Shown piece after piece: positions 6,334 through 13,030 of a DNA stretch of 14,134 nucleotides (within the stretch, counting starts at the first letter, position 1; each line of letters begins with the position of its first letter). The notes under the pieces are model-generated. The model was not told the origin of the DNA and made no database searches. It saw only the letters and a program-made list of their open reading frames with translations. The stretch comes from UM-FILTER-36-13 sp964394835 (lineage in GTDB: Bacteria > Patescibacteriota > Patescibacteriia > UBA1558 > GWA2-36-10), in contig CAYMZA010000013.1 of the NCBI GenBank assembly GCA_964394835.1, forward strand, positions 1 to 14,134, written 5' to 3'. The translations under genes were made by a program, and so were the position numbers.

Positions 6334-8124
6334 ATGATAAATGAAAATATAATAGAAAATATTAAGAATATCCTTAATATTAAAGTTAAAGACATTGTTT
6401 TAGAAAAACCCCCTAAGGAAGAATTAGGAGATTATGCTTTTTCTTGTTTTGATTTAGGAAAAGAATTAAAAAAGAATCCAGTAGAAATATCTAAAGAATT
6501 AGCAGAAAAATATACTACTAATGAATATGTTAAAAAAGTAAAAAGTATAGGTCCATACTTAAATATATATGTAAATCCAAATACTTTTCTTAAAGAATCA
6601 TTAATAGAAGTAGGGAAAGAAAAAAAATATGGTTCTTCTAATATTGGAAAAAAGGAAAAAGTAATGATTGAATTTTCTTCTCCTAATACTAATAAACCAC
6701 AACACTTAGGACATGTAAGAAATAATTGTTTAGGTCAAAGTTTAAGTAATATTTTAGAATATTGTGGATATAATATAATAAAAGCTAACTTAATTAATGA
6801 TAGAGGTATTCATATTGTAAAATCAATGTTAGCGTGGCAAGAACTTGGTAAAGGAGAAACACCTGAATCTACAAATACAAAGGGTGATCATTTTGTAGGT
6901 AAATACTATGTATTATTTAATGATCTTTTGAAGAAAGAAAAACAGAAATATTTAGAAAAAAATAATGTAGATATTAAAGAATTAAATAATATTGAAAGAA
7001 AAGATACTGAAGATAACTTTCTAAAACAAAGCCCTTTAATGAAAAAAGCAAGAAAAATGCTTCAAGATTGGGAAGCTAATGATAAAGAAGTTAGAAAGCT
7101 TTGGAAAATAATGAATGATTGGGTATATGAAGGGTATAAAGAAACATATAATAAATTGGGAATATCTTTTGATAAAATATATTATGAAAGTGAAACATAT
7201 CTTTTAGGTAAAGATTTAGTAGGAAAAGGATTAAAAAAAGATGTTTTCTTTAAAAAAGAAGATAATTCTGTGTGGATAGATTTGAGTGATGATGGTTTAG
7301 ATGAAAAACTTGTTTTAAGGAAAGACGGTACTTCAGTATATATGACTCAAGATTTAGGAACAGCAAAAAGTAGATTTGATGAATTAAAATTAAATAAATT
7401 AATCTATGTAGTAGGTAATGAACAAGATTATCATTTTAAAGTGCTATTCTTAATATTAAAAAAGTTAGGATTTAATTGGGCAGATAATTTACACCACCTT
7501 TCATATGGAATGGTTAATTTACCAGATGGAAAAATGAAATCAAGAGAAGGCACAGTAGTAGACGCTGATGACATTATTCGGGAAATGAAAGATAAGACAA
7601 GGGAAATTATAGAGAAAGCTGTTAAAAAAGTATCTGGTGATAAAAAAGATATAGCAGATATAGTTGGCTTAGGAGCCTTAAAGTTCTTTATGCTAAAAAC
7701 TAATCCTAAAAAAGATAGTATATACAACCCTAAAGAATCAATTTCTTTTGATGGATATACAGGACCATTTATACAATATACTCATGCTAGAATAGCTAGT
7801 ATATTAAACAAAGGTGGAAAGATTAAAAATATAAAGAAAATTACTTTTGATAATATTAATAAAGAAGAAGTAAAATTAATGAAAGTACTATTAGAATTTC
7901 CTGAAATAGTTAAAAAATCAGGTTTAGAATATAATCCATCTGTTTTAACTAATTACTTATTTAGTCTAGCTAAAGTATATAATAACTTTTATCAAAATCA
8001 TTCCGTACTTAACGCAGAAACTGAAGATTTAAAAAATATTCGTTTACAACTTTCTAAAGAAACAAAGAATGTATTGAATAAAGGATTAGAATTATTAGGA
8101 ATACAGTCACCTGATATAATGTAA
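6334..8124 (+). CDS. argS: Arginyl-tRNA synthetase
   Basis: This 596-residue class I synthetase charges tRNA-Arg in the cytoplasm. The N-terminal additional domain (about 1-85, including LGDYAFSCF and GPYLNIYV) is followed by the catalytic core. SSPNTNKPQHLGHVRN (115-130) contains HLGH, the HIGH signature, at 124-127. YMTQDL (336-341) and GNEQDYHF (361-368) are family motifs. KMKSREG (400-406) is the KMSKS-like loop. GPFIQYTHARIASIL (477-491) opens the helical DALR anticodon-binding domain that ends the protein. Length is near the family norm of about 550-600. The start is the first in-frame ATG, has no SD, and sits at the predicted transcription start. No terminator follows; the transcript may run through tRNA-Lys to the terminator at 8255. 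Confidence 0.97.
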   Translation: MINENIIENIKNILNIKVKDIVLEKPPKEELGDYAFSCFDLGKELKKNPVEISKELAEKYTTNEYVKKVKSIGPYLNIYVNPNTFLKESLIEVGKEKKYGSSNIGKKEKVMIEFSSPNTNKPQHLGHVRNNCLGQSLSNILEYCGYNIIKANLINDRGIHIVKSMLAWQELGKGETPESTNTKGDHFVGKYYVLFNDLLKKEKQKYLEKNNVDIKELNNIERKDTEDNFLKQSPLMKKARKMLQDWEANDKEVRKLWKIMNDWVYEGYKETYNKLGISFDKIYYESETYLLGKDLVGKGLKKDVFFKKEDNSVWIDLSDDGLDEKLVLRKDGTSVYMTQDLGTAKSRFDELKLNKLIYVVGNEQDYHFKVLFLILKKLGFNWADNLHHLSYGMVNLPDGKMKSREGTVVDADDIIREMKDKTREIIEKAVKKVSGDKKDIADIVGLGALKFFMLKTNPKKDSIYNPKESISFDGYTGPFIQYTHARIASILNKGGKIKNIKKITFDNINKEEVKLMKVLLEFPEIVKKSGLEYNPSVLTNYLFSLAKVYNNFYQNHSVLNAETEDLKNIRLQLSKETKNVLNKGLELLGIQSPDIM

Positions 8125-8126
8125 TA

Positions 8127-8155
8127 TTGACATTTTATACAATTTACTATATAAT
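8127..8155 (+). promoter_or_regulatory. Consensus sigma70 promoter of tRNA-Lys
   Basis: Perfect TTGACA (8127-8132) and perfect TATAAT (8150-8155) are separated by 17 nt. Transcription should begin near 8162, about 9 nt before the mature tRNA-Lys end. It starts 2 nt after the argS stop codon. It shows that a tRNA gene here can be driven directly without a long leader, unlike tRNA-Asn. Confidence 0.85.
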
Positions 8156-8170
8156 ATTTCAGTATTTCAT

Positions 8171-8247
8171 GCGCCTATAGCTCAGCCTGGTAGAGCAGCA
8201 GCCTTTTAAGCTGATGGTCGTAGGTTCAAATCCTACTGGGCGTACCA
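8171..8247 (+). tRNA. tRNA-Lys (UUU)
   Basis: The acceptor stem is GCGCCTA (8171-8177) with TGGGCGT (8237-8243), including G-U wobbles at the first and sixth pairs; discriminator A and encoded CCA (8245-8247) follow. The D stem is GCTC/GAGC. The anticodon stem GCAGC/GCTGA has loop CTTTTAA, giving anticodon TTT for AAA/AAG; its outermost pair is a G-A mismatch. The variable loop is TGGTC, and the T stem GTAGG/CCTAC has loop TTCAAAT. The call is secure despite the slightly irregular pairs. Confidence 0.96.
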
Positions 8248-8254
8248 TTTAATT

Positions 8255-8278
8255 AACAACCATTTTGGTTGTTTTTTA
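8255..8278 (+). terminator. Intrinsic terminator after tRNA-Lys
   Basis: AACAACC (8255-8261) pairs with GGTTGTT (8267-8273) around loop ATTTT, and a T run covers 8272-8277. It ends the tRNA-Lys transcript and any argS readthrough. Confidence 0.85.
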
Positions 8279-8280
8279 TA

Positions 8281-8309
8281 TTGACAATATTCATTAAAAA
8301 CAATATAGT
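8281..8309 (+). promoter_or_regulatory. Sigma70 promoter and SD site of the nuclease gene
   Basis: TTGACA (8281-8286) and TATAGT (8304-8309) are 17 nt apart. The transcript starts near 8316, giving a leader of about 36 nt. It ends in the strong ribosome site CAAGGAGGT (8338-8346), 5 nt before the ATG at 8352. The start codon is decided by this site. Confidence 0.8.
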
Positions 8310-8351
8310 AAATAATCGCAAAAAAGTTCTTTAAAAACAAGGAGGTCTGAA

Positions 8352-9446
8352 ATGACAAGAAAAAGACTAACTCCAATCAATAATGCTTGGAACAGATGGT
8401 CGTATTCAAAATTAGGATGTGCATTAGGTTGTCCATTACATTGTTTCTTTGGATATATGTTAAAGATTCCATCTAAACAAAATCCATGGGCAGTATATGG
8501 ACAAGCCATACACTATATCTTCCAACAATTTTTTACCCCTCATAAGTCAACTAAACGATATCCATACCAAACAGTTGAAAAACTACAAGGTGCTTGGGCA
8601 CACTTTTGGATAACAGCCGCTAAGGGAGAGCATAAGTTTAGTTCTAGAGAAAAAGGAAAAGAAGAAGTTAACTGGAGTTACCCGGCACAAAAAGAAGTAA
8701 TGATTGGAATGGGTAAGAAGGTTATGAGAGTCTTCTTTGAAAAATATCATGAATTAAGATTTGATGATATTCCTAGATTTAATGAAAGAAGGTTTACAGT
8801 ACCAATTGGTAGATTAACCCTTTCTGGTATTATAGACAGGATTGATATTAATCCTAACGGAGCTACAGTCTTAGACTATAAAGCAGGCAGTTATCCAGAT
8901 TACCTTTCAGCATCTGGAATACAACTTACTTTTTATCAAATTGCATATGATCAATATTTTAAACATACAATAGGTAATTATATTCCACTAAAGGGTGTGG
9001 AAATATATAGTTACAATCAAGGTAGAATACAAGAAGCACCCTTAAGAACTAATCATGAAATTAATATGCTTCTTGACTATCTTTTGGAAGCTAGTGAATA
9101 TTTTCGATATATGCTTAATGATACTGAAGTAGATAGAGATATAATAGGGTCTTTTAAATACTTTAATGAAGAAGATATTAAAAAACATGACATCTCCCCT
9201 ATACTACCCAGAGATAGTCAATGTCAATATTGTCCATATATTAAAGCTTGTAGAAAATGGGAACTAAATTCTCATCCACCTGCTAGAGAACTGTGGTTAA
9301 AGAAAAGAGATGAGGATAGAGAAAATATATATCCTAGTCAAGAAATCATTACTTTTCCACCTAGTGAACCTATACAACCAAGAATGAACTATACTCCAAA
9401 AATTCATCATAAACATAATGTAGAACAACTAACACTTGATATATAG
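8352..9446 (+). CDS. PD-(D/E)XK nuclease with Cas4/AddB-like Fe-S cysteines
   Basis: This 364-residue protein has the RecB-type nuclease core. YSKLGCALGCPLHC (18-31) is the entry motif with cysteines 23, 27 and 31; H54 lies in GQAIHYIFQQF; LSGIIDRID (157-165) holds catalytic Asp162; LDYKAG (174-179) holds Asp175 and Lys177; QLTFYQIAY (191-199) is the Q...Y motif. CQYCPYIKAC supplies C291, C294 and C300, which with one N-terminal Cys could bind a [4Fe-4S] cluster as in Cas4 and AddB. It should cut DNA, probably as an exonuclease; no helicase, Cas gene or recombinase partner is adjacent. The C-terminal tail ends in EQLTLDI, like a sliding-clamp-binding peptide. It is a stand-alone unit with its own promoter, consensus SD and terminator. 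A role in repair is the safest reading; a viral or defence origin is possible. Confidence 0.85.
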   Translation: MTRKRLTPINNAWNRWSYSKLGCALGCPLHCFFGYMLKIPSKQNPWAVYGQAIHYIFQQFFTPHKSTKRYPYQTVEKLQGAWAHFWITAAKGEHKFSSREKGKEEVNWSYPAQKEVMIGMGKKVMRVFFEKYHELRFDDIPRFNERRFTVPIGRLTLSGIIDRIDINPNGATVLDYKAGSYPDYLSASGIQLTFYQIAYDQYFKHTIGNYIPLKGVEIYSYNQGRIQEAPLRTNHEINMLLDYLLEASEYFRYMLNDTEVDRDIIGSFKYFNEEDIKKHDISPILPRDSQCQYCPYIKACRKWELNSHPPARELWLKKRDEDRENIYPSQEIITFPPSEPIQPRMNYTPKIHHKHNVEQLTLDI

Positions 9447-9453
9447 ACCTCAT

Positions 9454-9486
9454 AACCTACCCAACTACTTGGGTAGGTTTTTATTT
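9454..9486 (+). terminator. Intrinsic terminator of the nuclease gene
   Basis: AACCTACCCAA (9454-9464) pairs perfectly with TTGGGTAGGTT (9469-9479) around loop CTAC, followed by a T-rich tail (9478-9486). It begins 8 nt after the nuclease stop codon and separates it from dnaB. Confidence 0.92.
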
Positions 9487-9548
9487 TGCCATAACTTGAA
9501 AAAAAATGTAAAATAAGTTAAGGTAATCCTACTATATAAAAAGAAAAT

Positions 9549-10976
9549 ATGTCTAAAATGCCCCCACAAAATTTAGAAGCAGAAGCAAGTCTTTTAGGAG
9601 CTTTACTTTTAGATAAAGAAAATATAATAAAAATAGCAGATACATTAAAATCTAATGATTTTTACAAAGAATCTCATGGTATAATATATCAAGCTATATT
9701 AGATTTATTTGAAAAACATGAACCAGTAGATATATTATCTGTAGGAAATATATTAACAGAAAAAAAACAATTAGAAATAGCTGGTGGTAAAGCATATTTG
9801 GCTGAATTAACAGCTTCTGTACCAAGTTCTTCTCATGTTGTTAATTATGCTAATATTATTCGTAAAAAATCTACTTTAAGGAAATTAGAACAAGCTGCTG
9901 CTAGTATAAGTGAACTAAGTTTTTCTGAATCAGAAGATGTAGAAAAACTATTAGATAAAGCGGAACAAAAACTTTTCTCTATATCTCAAGAATCTATACA
10001 AAAAAACTTTATACCAATAAAAAATATACTTGGAGATACTTTTCAACGTATTGATGAATTACATAAATCAGGAGGAAAAGGAACTAGGGGCATACCTACT
10101 GGATATAATGATTTAGATAAATTACTTTCAGGATTACAAAATTCTGATTTAGTAATTTTAGCTGCTAGACCTTCATTAGGTAAAACAACCTTAGCTTTAG
10201 ATATAATTAGGAATGTGGCAATTAAATCAAAAATACCAACTGGTATATTTTCTTTAGAAATGTCTAAAGAACAATTAGTAGATAGACTTTTAGCTGCAGA
10301 AGCAGAAGTAGATCTTTGGAAAATGAGAACAGGGCAACTATCAGATAAAGAAGAATATGATGATTTTCCTAGACTTGGAAATGCTATGGGTGTATTATCT
10401 GAAGCTCCAATATTTTTAGATGATTCCCCTACTGCTAATGTAATGGAAATACGAACTAAAGCTAGAAGGTTAAAAATGGAACATAATCTTGGCTTTTTAG
10501 TAATTGACTACTTACAATTAATGGATGGCGGAAGTAGACAAGAAAGTAGAGTTCAAGAAATATCTGAAATATCAAGATCATTAAAACAAATAGCCAGAGA
10601 ATTAGATATTCCTGTTTTAGCATTATCACAATTATCTCGTGCTGTTGAATCTAGAAGTCCATCTATACCTAAACTAGCTGATTTAAGAGAATCAGGATCA
10701 ATAGAACAAGATGCAGATATAGTTATGTTTATCTACCGTAAAGCTAAAGATAAAAGCGTAGAATGTCCTGAAGAAGAAATGGGTATAGCTGAAATACATA
10801 TTGATAAACATCGTAATGGTCCTACTGGTAAAGTAAACCTATTCTTTGACGAAAGAAAGGTTTCATTTAAAAACTTAGATGCAGGACATTATACAGAGGA
10901 ACCAATACAGGAAGAAGAAAGTATGCCATTACCACAAGAAGGTAAAAAAGAAACAACTTGGAAACAAAAACCTTAA
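9549..10976 (+). CDS. dnaB: Replicative DNA helicase DnaB
   Basis: This 475-residue hexameric 5'-3' helicase opens the replication fork. The N-terminal domain begins MPPQNLEAEASLLGALLLD (4-22) and runs to about 110. A linker (about 120-175) is followed by the RecA-like ATPase: Walker A AARPSLGKTT (205-214), SLEMS with the catalytic Glu237, Walker B VIDYLQLM (318-325), LSQLSRAVE (359-367), LADLRESGSIEQDADIVMFIYR (376-397), and DKHRNGPTG (419-427). The last 35 residues are acidic and low in complexity. There is no intein, and length is normal. The start has no SD; an AT box TATAAA lies at 9535-9540, giving at most a very short leader, but a convincing -35 is missing. ybaB follows after 22 nt, so dnaB probably heads a dnaB-ybaB-recR operon. 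Confidence 0.97.
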   Translation: MSKMPPQNLEAEASLLGALLLDKENIIKIADTLKSNDFYKESHGIIYQAILDLFEKHEPVDILSVGNILTEKKQLEIAGGKAYLAELTASVPSSSHVVNYANIIRKKSTLRKLEQAAASISELSFSESEDVEKLLDKAEQKLFSISQESIQKNFIPIKNILGDTFQRIDELHKSGGKGTRGIPTGYNDLDKLLSGLQNSDLVILAARPSLGKTTLALDIIRNVAIKSKIPTGIFSLEMSKEQLVDRLLAAEAEVDLWKMRTGQLSDKEEYDDFPRLGNAMGVLSEAPIFLDDSPTANVMEIRTKARRLKMEHNLGFLVIDYLQLMDGGSRQESRVQEISEISRSLKQIARELDIPVLALSQLSRAVESRSPSIPKLADLRESGSIEQDADIVMFIYRKAKDKSVECPEEEMGIAEIHIDKHRNGPTGKVNLFFDERKVSFKNLDAGHYTEEPIQEEESMPLPQEGKKETTWKQKP

Positions 10977-10998
10977 TTAAATAATTAATATAACAAAA

Positions 10999-11295
10999 AT
11001 GCTAAACAAATTAAAACAATTCAACGACTTAAGAAAACAAGCTAATACCTTAAAAAGTGCTTTAGCTGAAGAAAGTGTAGAAATAGATAACAAGGCTGTA
11101 AAGATTGTAATGGATGGTAATCAAGAAATACAATCTTTAGATATTAAAGAAGAATATCTAAAACCAGAAAAAAAGAAAGATCTAGAAAAAGAAATAAAAA
11201 ATGCTATGAAAGATGCTATTAAAAAAGTACAAAGAAAAATGGCAAGTAAAATGCAAAGCATGGGTGGGTTTGACAATATGCCAGGAATGAAATAA
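10999..11295 (+). CDS. ybaB: YbaB/EbfC family nucleoid-associated protein
   Basis: This small (98 residues), highly charged protein has the family architecture: an N-terminal helix (MLNKLKQFNDLRKQANTLKS), a beta hairpin with VKIVMDGNQEIQSLDI (34-49), then a long lysine- and glutamate-rich helix and a short methionine/glycine tail. Homologues form dimers that bind DNA and coat the nucleoid. It lies directly upstream of recR, the association seen in most bacteria, and its TAA shares one base with the recR ATG (TAATG at 11293-11297), so translation is probably coupled. There is no SD before its ATG. Confidence 0.92.
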   Translation: MLNKLKQFNDLRKQANTLKSALAEESVEIDNKAVKIVMDGNQEIQSLDIKEEYLKPEKKKDLEKEIKNAMKDAIKKVQRKMASKMQSMGGFDNMPGMK

Positions 11296-11891
11296 TGAAG
11301 CATTTACCTCAATTTATACAAAACCTAATAGACGAGTTTGATAAACTACCTGGTATAGGGCCTAAAACAGCTACCAGAATGGTTTTTAATCTTCTACATA
11401 GAAAAGAAGACATGCTTAGCTTTAGCAAGGCATTAAAAGACGGATATGATAATATTCACCTTTGTCCTCAATGCTTTAATTTAACAGACATGGGTTTATG
11501 TAGTATTTGTAGTAATAGTCAAAGAAATAAAGAAATAATATGTGTAGTAGCTAGTAATCAAGATGTAGAAGCTATAGAAAAGACAAATGAATTTAATGGA
11601 CAATATCATTTACTTAATGGATTACTAAGTCCTTTAGAAGGTGTTACTCCTGACAAGTTAAGAATAAAGGAATTATTTGAGAGAATAAAAGAGAATAAGA
11701 TTAAAGAAATTATTCTAGTTTTAAATCAAAGCATGGAAGGAGAAGCTACTACTATTTATCTTAAAAAACTATTAAAAGATTTTAATATTGATATAACTTG
11801 TTTAGCTAGAGGTATACCTATGGGTGCTGATATAGAATATACTGATCAAGTAACATTATCCTCGGCATTAGAAAATAGAAAGAAGGTATAA
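11295..11891 (+). CDS. recR: Recombination mediator RecR
   Basis: This 198-residue protein of normal length helps load RecA at gaps with RecF/RecO. Visible parts: the helix-hairpin-helix LPGIGPKTATRMVFNLL (18-34); a zinc finger with C57, C60, C69 and C72; a Toprim domain beginning IICVVASNQDVEAIEKTNEF (81-100); the family stretch YHLLNGLLSPLEGVTPDKL (104-122); and the C-terminal ARGIPMGADIEYTDQVTLSSALENR (171-195). It starts within the ybaB stop and shares that transcript. A hairpin shared with the convergent rplU gene follows its stop immediately. RecF and RecO are not in the window. Confidence 0.97.
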   Translation: MKHLPQFIQNLIDEFDKLPGIGPKTATRMVFNLLHRKEDMLSFSKALKDGYDNIHLCPQCFNLTDMGLCSICSNSQRNKEIICVVASNQDVEAIEKTNEFNGQYHLLNGLLSPLEGVTPDKLRIKELFERIKENKIKEIILVLNQSMEGEATTIYLKKLLKDFNIDITCLARGIPMGADIEYTDQVTLSSALENRKKV

Positions 11892-11921
11892 AAAAACAGA
11901 GTATTTACTACCCTGTTTTTT
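11891..11921. terminator. Bidirectional terminator between recR and rplU
   Basis: AAAAAACAG (11891-11899) pairs with CTGTTTTTT (11913-11921) around a 13-nt loop. The A run before and the T run after make it work on both strands: it ends the dnaB-ybaB-recR transcript and, read on the minus strand, the rplU transcript. Its first base is the last base of the recR stop. Confidence 0.8.
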
Positions 11922-11924
11922 ATT

Positions 11925-12242
11925 TTATTTAGAAATAATATTTTCAATCTTTACTTCAGTCTTATGTTGACGATGACCGTATTTTTTTCTATATCTTGTT
12001 TTATTCTTATACTTTAATACATCTATCTTTTTTTCTTTAAAGTTTTTAACTAAACTAGCCTCTACTTTAACATTAGAAAGATATGGTTTACCAATAGTAA
12101 CACTATCTTTATCATCAGCTAATAATAACACTTTATCAAATACAATCTTACCACCTTTAGCTTCGGGTAATTTTTCTACAACTAAAGTATCACCTTTAGT
12201 TATTTGATATTGTTTTCCTCCAGTTTTAATCACAGCAAACAT
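11925..12242 (-). CDS. rplU: 50S ribosomal protein L21
   Basis: L21 is a small 23S-binding protein of the large ribosomal subunit. The true start is the ATG at 12242, giving 105 residues that begin MFAVIKTGGKQYQITKGD, the canonical L21 N-terminus. An upstream in-frame ATG at 12299 would add 19 hydrophobic residues absent from the family and lies upstream of the likely promoter. The C-terminal part has the family pattern KYKNKTRYRKKYGHRQHKTEVKIENI. It stands alone here: rpmA (L27), its usual partner, is not on either side. There is no SD; an extended -10 box lies 14 nt upstream, so the leader is about 7 nt. Confidence 0.96.
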   Translation of the reverse strand: MFAVIKTGGKQYQITKGDTLVVEKLPEAKGGKIVFDKVLLLADDKDSVTIGKPYLSNVKVEASLVKNFKEKKIDVLKYKNKTRYRKKYGHRQHKTEVKIENIISK

Positions 12243-12255
12243 AAATTTTTTAAAA

Positions 12256-12284
12256 ATTATAACAGCTTCTATACTAACAAACAA
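12256..12284 (-). promoter_or_regulatory. Promoter of rplU
   Basis: On the minus strand TTGTTT (12284-12279) and TATAAT (12261-12256) are 17 nt apart, with TGT before the -10 giving an extended element. The start is predicted near 12249, about 7 nt before the L21 ATG, leaving no room for a Shine-Dalgarno sequence. Confidence 0.7.
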
Positions 12285-12318
12285 TAAATATATTGTCAAT
12301 ATACCTTAATCCTTACTA

Positions 12319-12347
12319 TTGACAAAACATCAAATATATGCTATTAT
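12319..12347 (+). promoter_or_regulatory. Strong promoter and SD of orphan gene 12404
   Basis: Perfect TTGACA (12319-12324), a 17-nt spacer, and TATTAT (12342-12347) preceded by TGC form a promoter with both a -35 and an extended -10. The leader is about 50 nt and ends in CAAGGAGG (12390-12397), 6 nt before the ATG at 12404. Confidence 0.85.
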
Positions 12348-12403
12348 TTATATAGTTCGTTAAAAGACAAGAGCAGAAAACAAGCTTCTCAAGGAGGAGA
12401 AAG

Positions 12404-12856
12404 ATGAAGAAGAAAACAGCTGGTAACATTATTGTGATTGTAATTATTAGTCTACTGCTTGGTTTATTGATTAATCTTAGTATAATCAATCACAAGGTTC
12501 ATCAAGAAAACCCCACTGCTATTTTTGTTAAACCCCTACCCAGGGTAATAACAGAAGTAGCAATAGCTGAAGAAGGAGATATGGTTGAAGTGCGCTTTGA
12601 CCCTGCTGGGGAAGAAAAACCAAGAATCAAAATCTCTTGGGGAGACAATAAGTCTTTCTACCTAAGAATCTTCAAGAATGACCGTCATATCGACAACATT
12701 CAAAAAGCTTCGCATTGCATACTTACTATTGGCAACTACAAGATTGAAGTTGTTAATAGAGTATCCAATGAAGTAGTATCCTCTGTCTTTATTGATAGTA
12801 GATACATGAAAGACTCTGGATTGTTTTCCAAGCCCGTTACTATTTGTAAGAAGTAA
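12404..12856 (+). CDS. Unknown protein with N-terminal membrane anchor
   Basis: I do not recognise this 150-residue protein. It begins with a basic stretch MKKKTAGN and one hydrophobic helix (about 9-28), then a soluble domain of roughly 120 residues rich in alternating hydrophobic and polar positions (for example VEVRFDP, RIKISWGD, SFYLRIF, YKIEVVNRV), suggesting a small beta-sandwich facing outward. There is no lipobox cysteine after the helix, so it is a membrane anchor or an uncleaved signal rather than a lipoprotein. Cysteines are few (near residues 104 and 148). It has its own strong promoter, consensus SD and GC-rich terminator, so it is probably well expressed. Function is unknown; an Ig-like or pilus-associated domain is only a guess. 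Confidence 0.75.
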   Translation: MKKKTAGNIIVIVIISLLLGLLINLSIINHKVHQENPTAIFVKPLPRVITEVAIAEEGDMVEVRFDPAGEEKPRIKISWGDNKSFYLRIFKNDRHIDNIQKASHCILTIGNYKIEVVNRVSNEVVSSVFIDSRYMKDSGLFSKPVTICKK

Positions 12857-12863
12857 CATCAAT

Positions 12864-12897
12864 AGCCCCTTATCAGACCACTGATGAGGGGCTTTTC
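12864..12897 (+). terminator. Intrinsic terminator of orphan gene 12404
   Basis: A 13-bp stem, AGCCCCTTATCAG (12864-12876) with CTGATGAGGGGCT (12881-12893), encloses loop ACCA and contains one G-U pair. A short T run (12893-12896) follows. Confidence 0.92.
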
Positions 12898-12903
12898 CAT
12901 CCC

Positions 12904-12932
12904 TTGACAAGATTTAAAAAGTATGCTATGAT
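12904..12932 (+). promoter_or_regulatory. Strong promoter of orphan gene 13031
   Basis: Perfect TTGACA (12904-12909), 17-nt spacer, then TATGAT (12927-12932) preceded by TGC: the same design as the promoter at 12319, with GTATGCTATG here against ATATGCTATT there. The start near 12939 leaves a leader of about 90 nt, unusually long for this window. Confidence 0.85.
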
Positions 12933-12980
12933 GGTATATTACCAATAAGGTAGCACATTAAATAGGAAGGAGGGAGCTTT

Positions 12981-13024
12981 ACAGGTTCGTTTGTTTCATC
13001 GTTTATAACCCTGTTACAAGGAGG
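12981..13024 (+). promoter_or_regulatory. Leader hairpin and SD of orphan gene 13031
   Basis: ACAGGTT (12981-12987) can pair with AACCCTGT (13007-13014) with one bulged C. The ribosome site CAAGGAGG (13017-13024) begins 3 nt after the hairpin, and the ATG is at 13031. A second SD-like run, AAGGAGGG (12967-12974), lies upstream without a usable start codon at normal spacing. The pairing is seen; whether it controls translation is unknown. Confidence 0.35.
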
Positions 13025-13030
13025 AAGACA

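Noticed and set aside
8352..9446. Nuclease as part of a CRISPR adaptation module
   Set aside because: No repeats, cas1, cas2 or other cas genes are in the window; the Cas4-like cysteine pattern is shared by many repair nucleases.
12243..12299. An N-terminal extension of L21 by 19 residues
   Set aside because: The extension is outside the conserved L21 family and lies over the predicted promoter; MFAVIKTGGKQYQ is the canonical start.
12662..12910. Minus-strand ORF opposite gene 12404
   Set aside because: It is a shadow of the real gene, runs through the terminator hairpin, and has no promoter or ribosome site.
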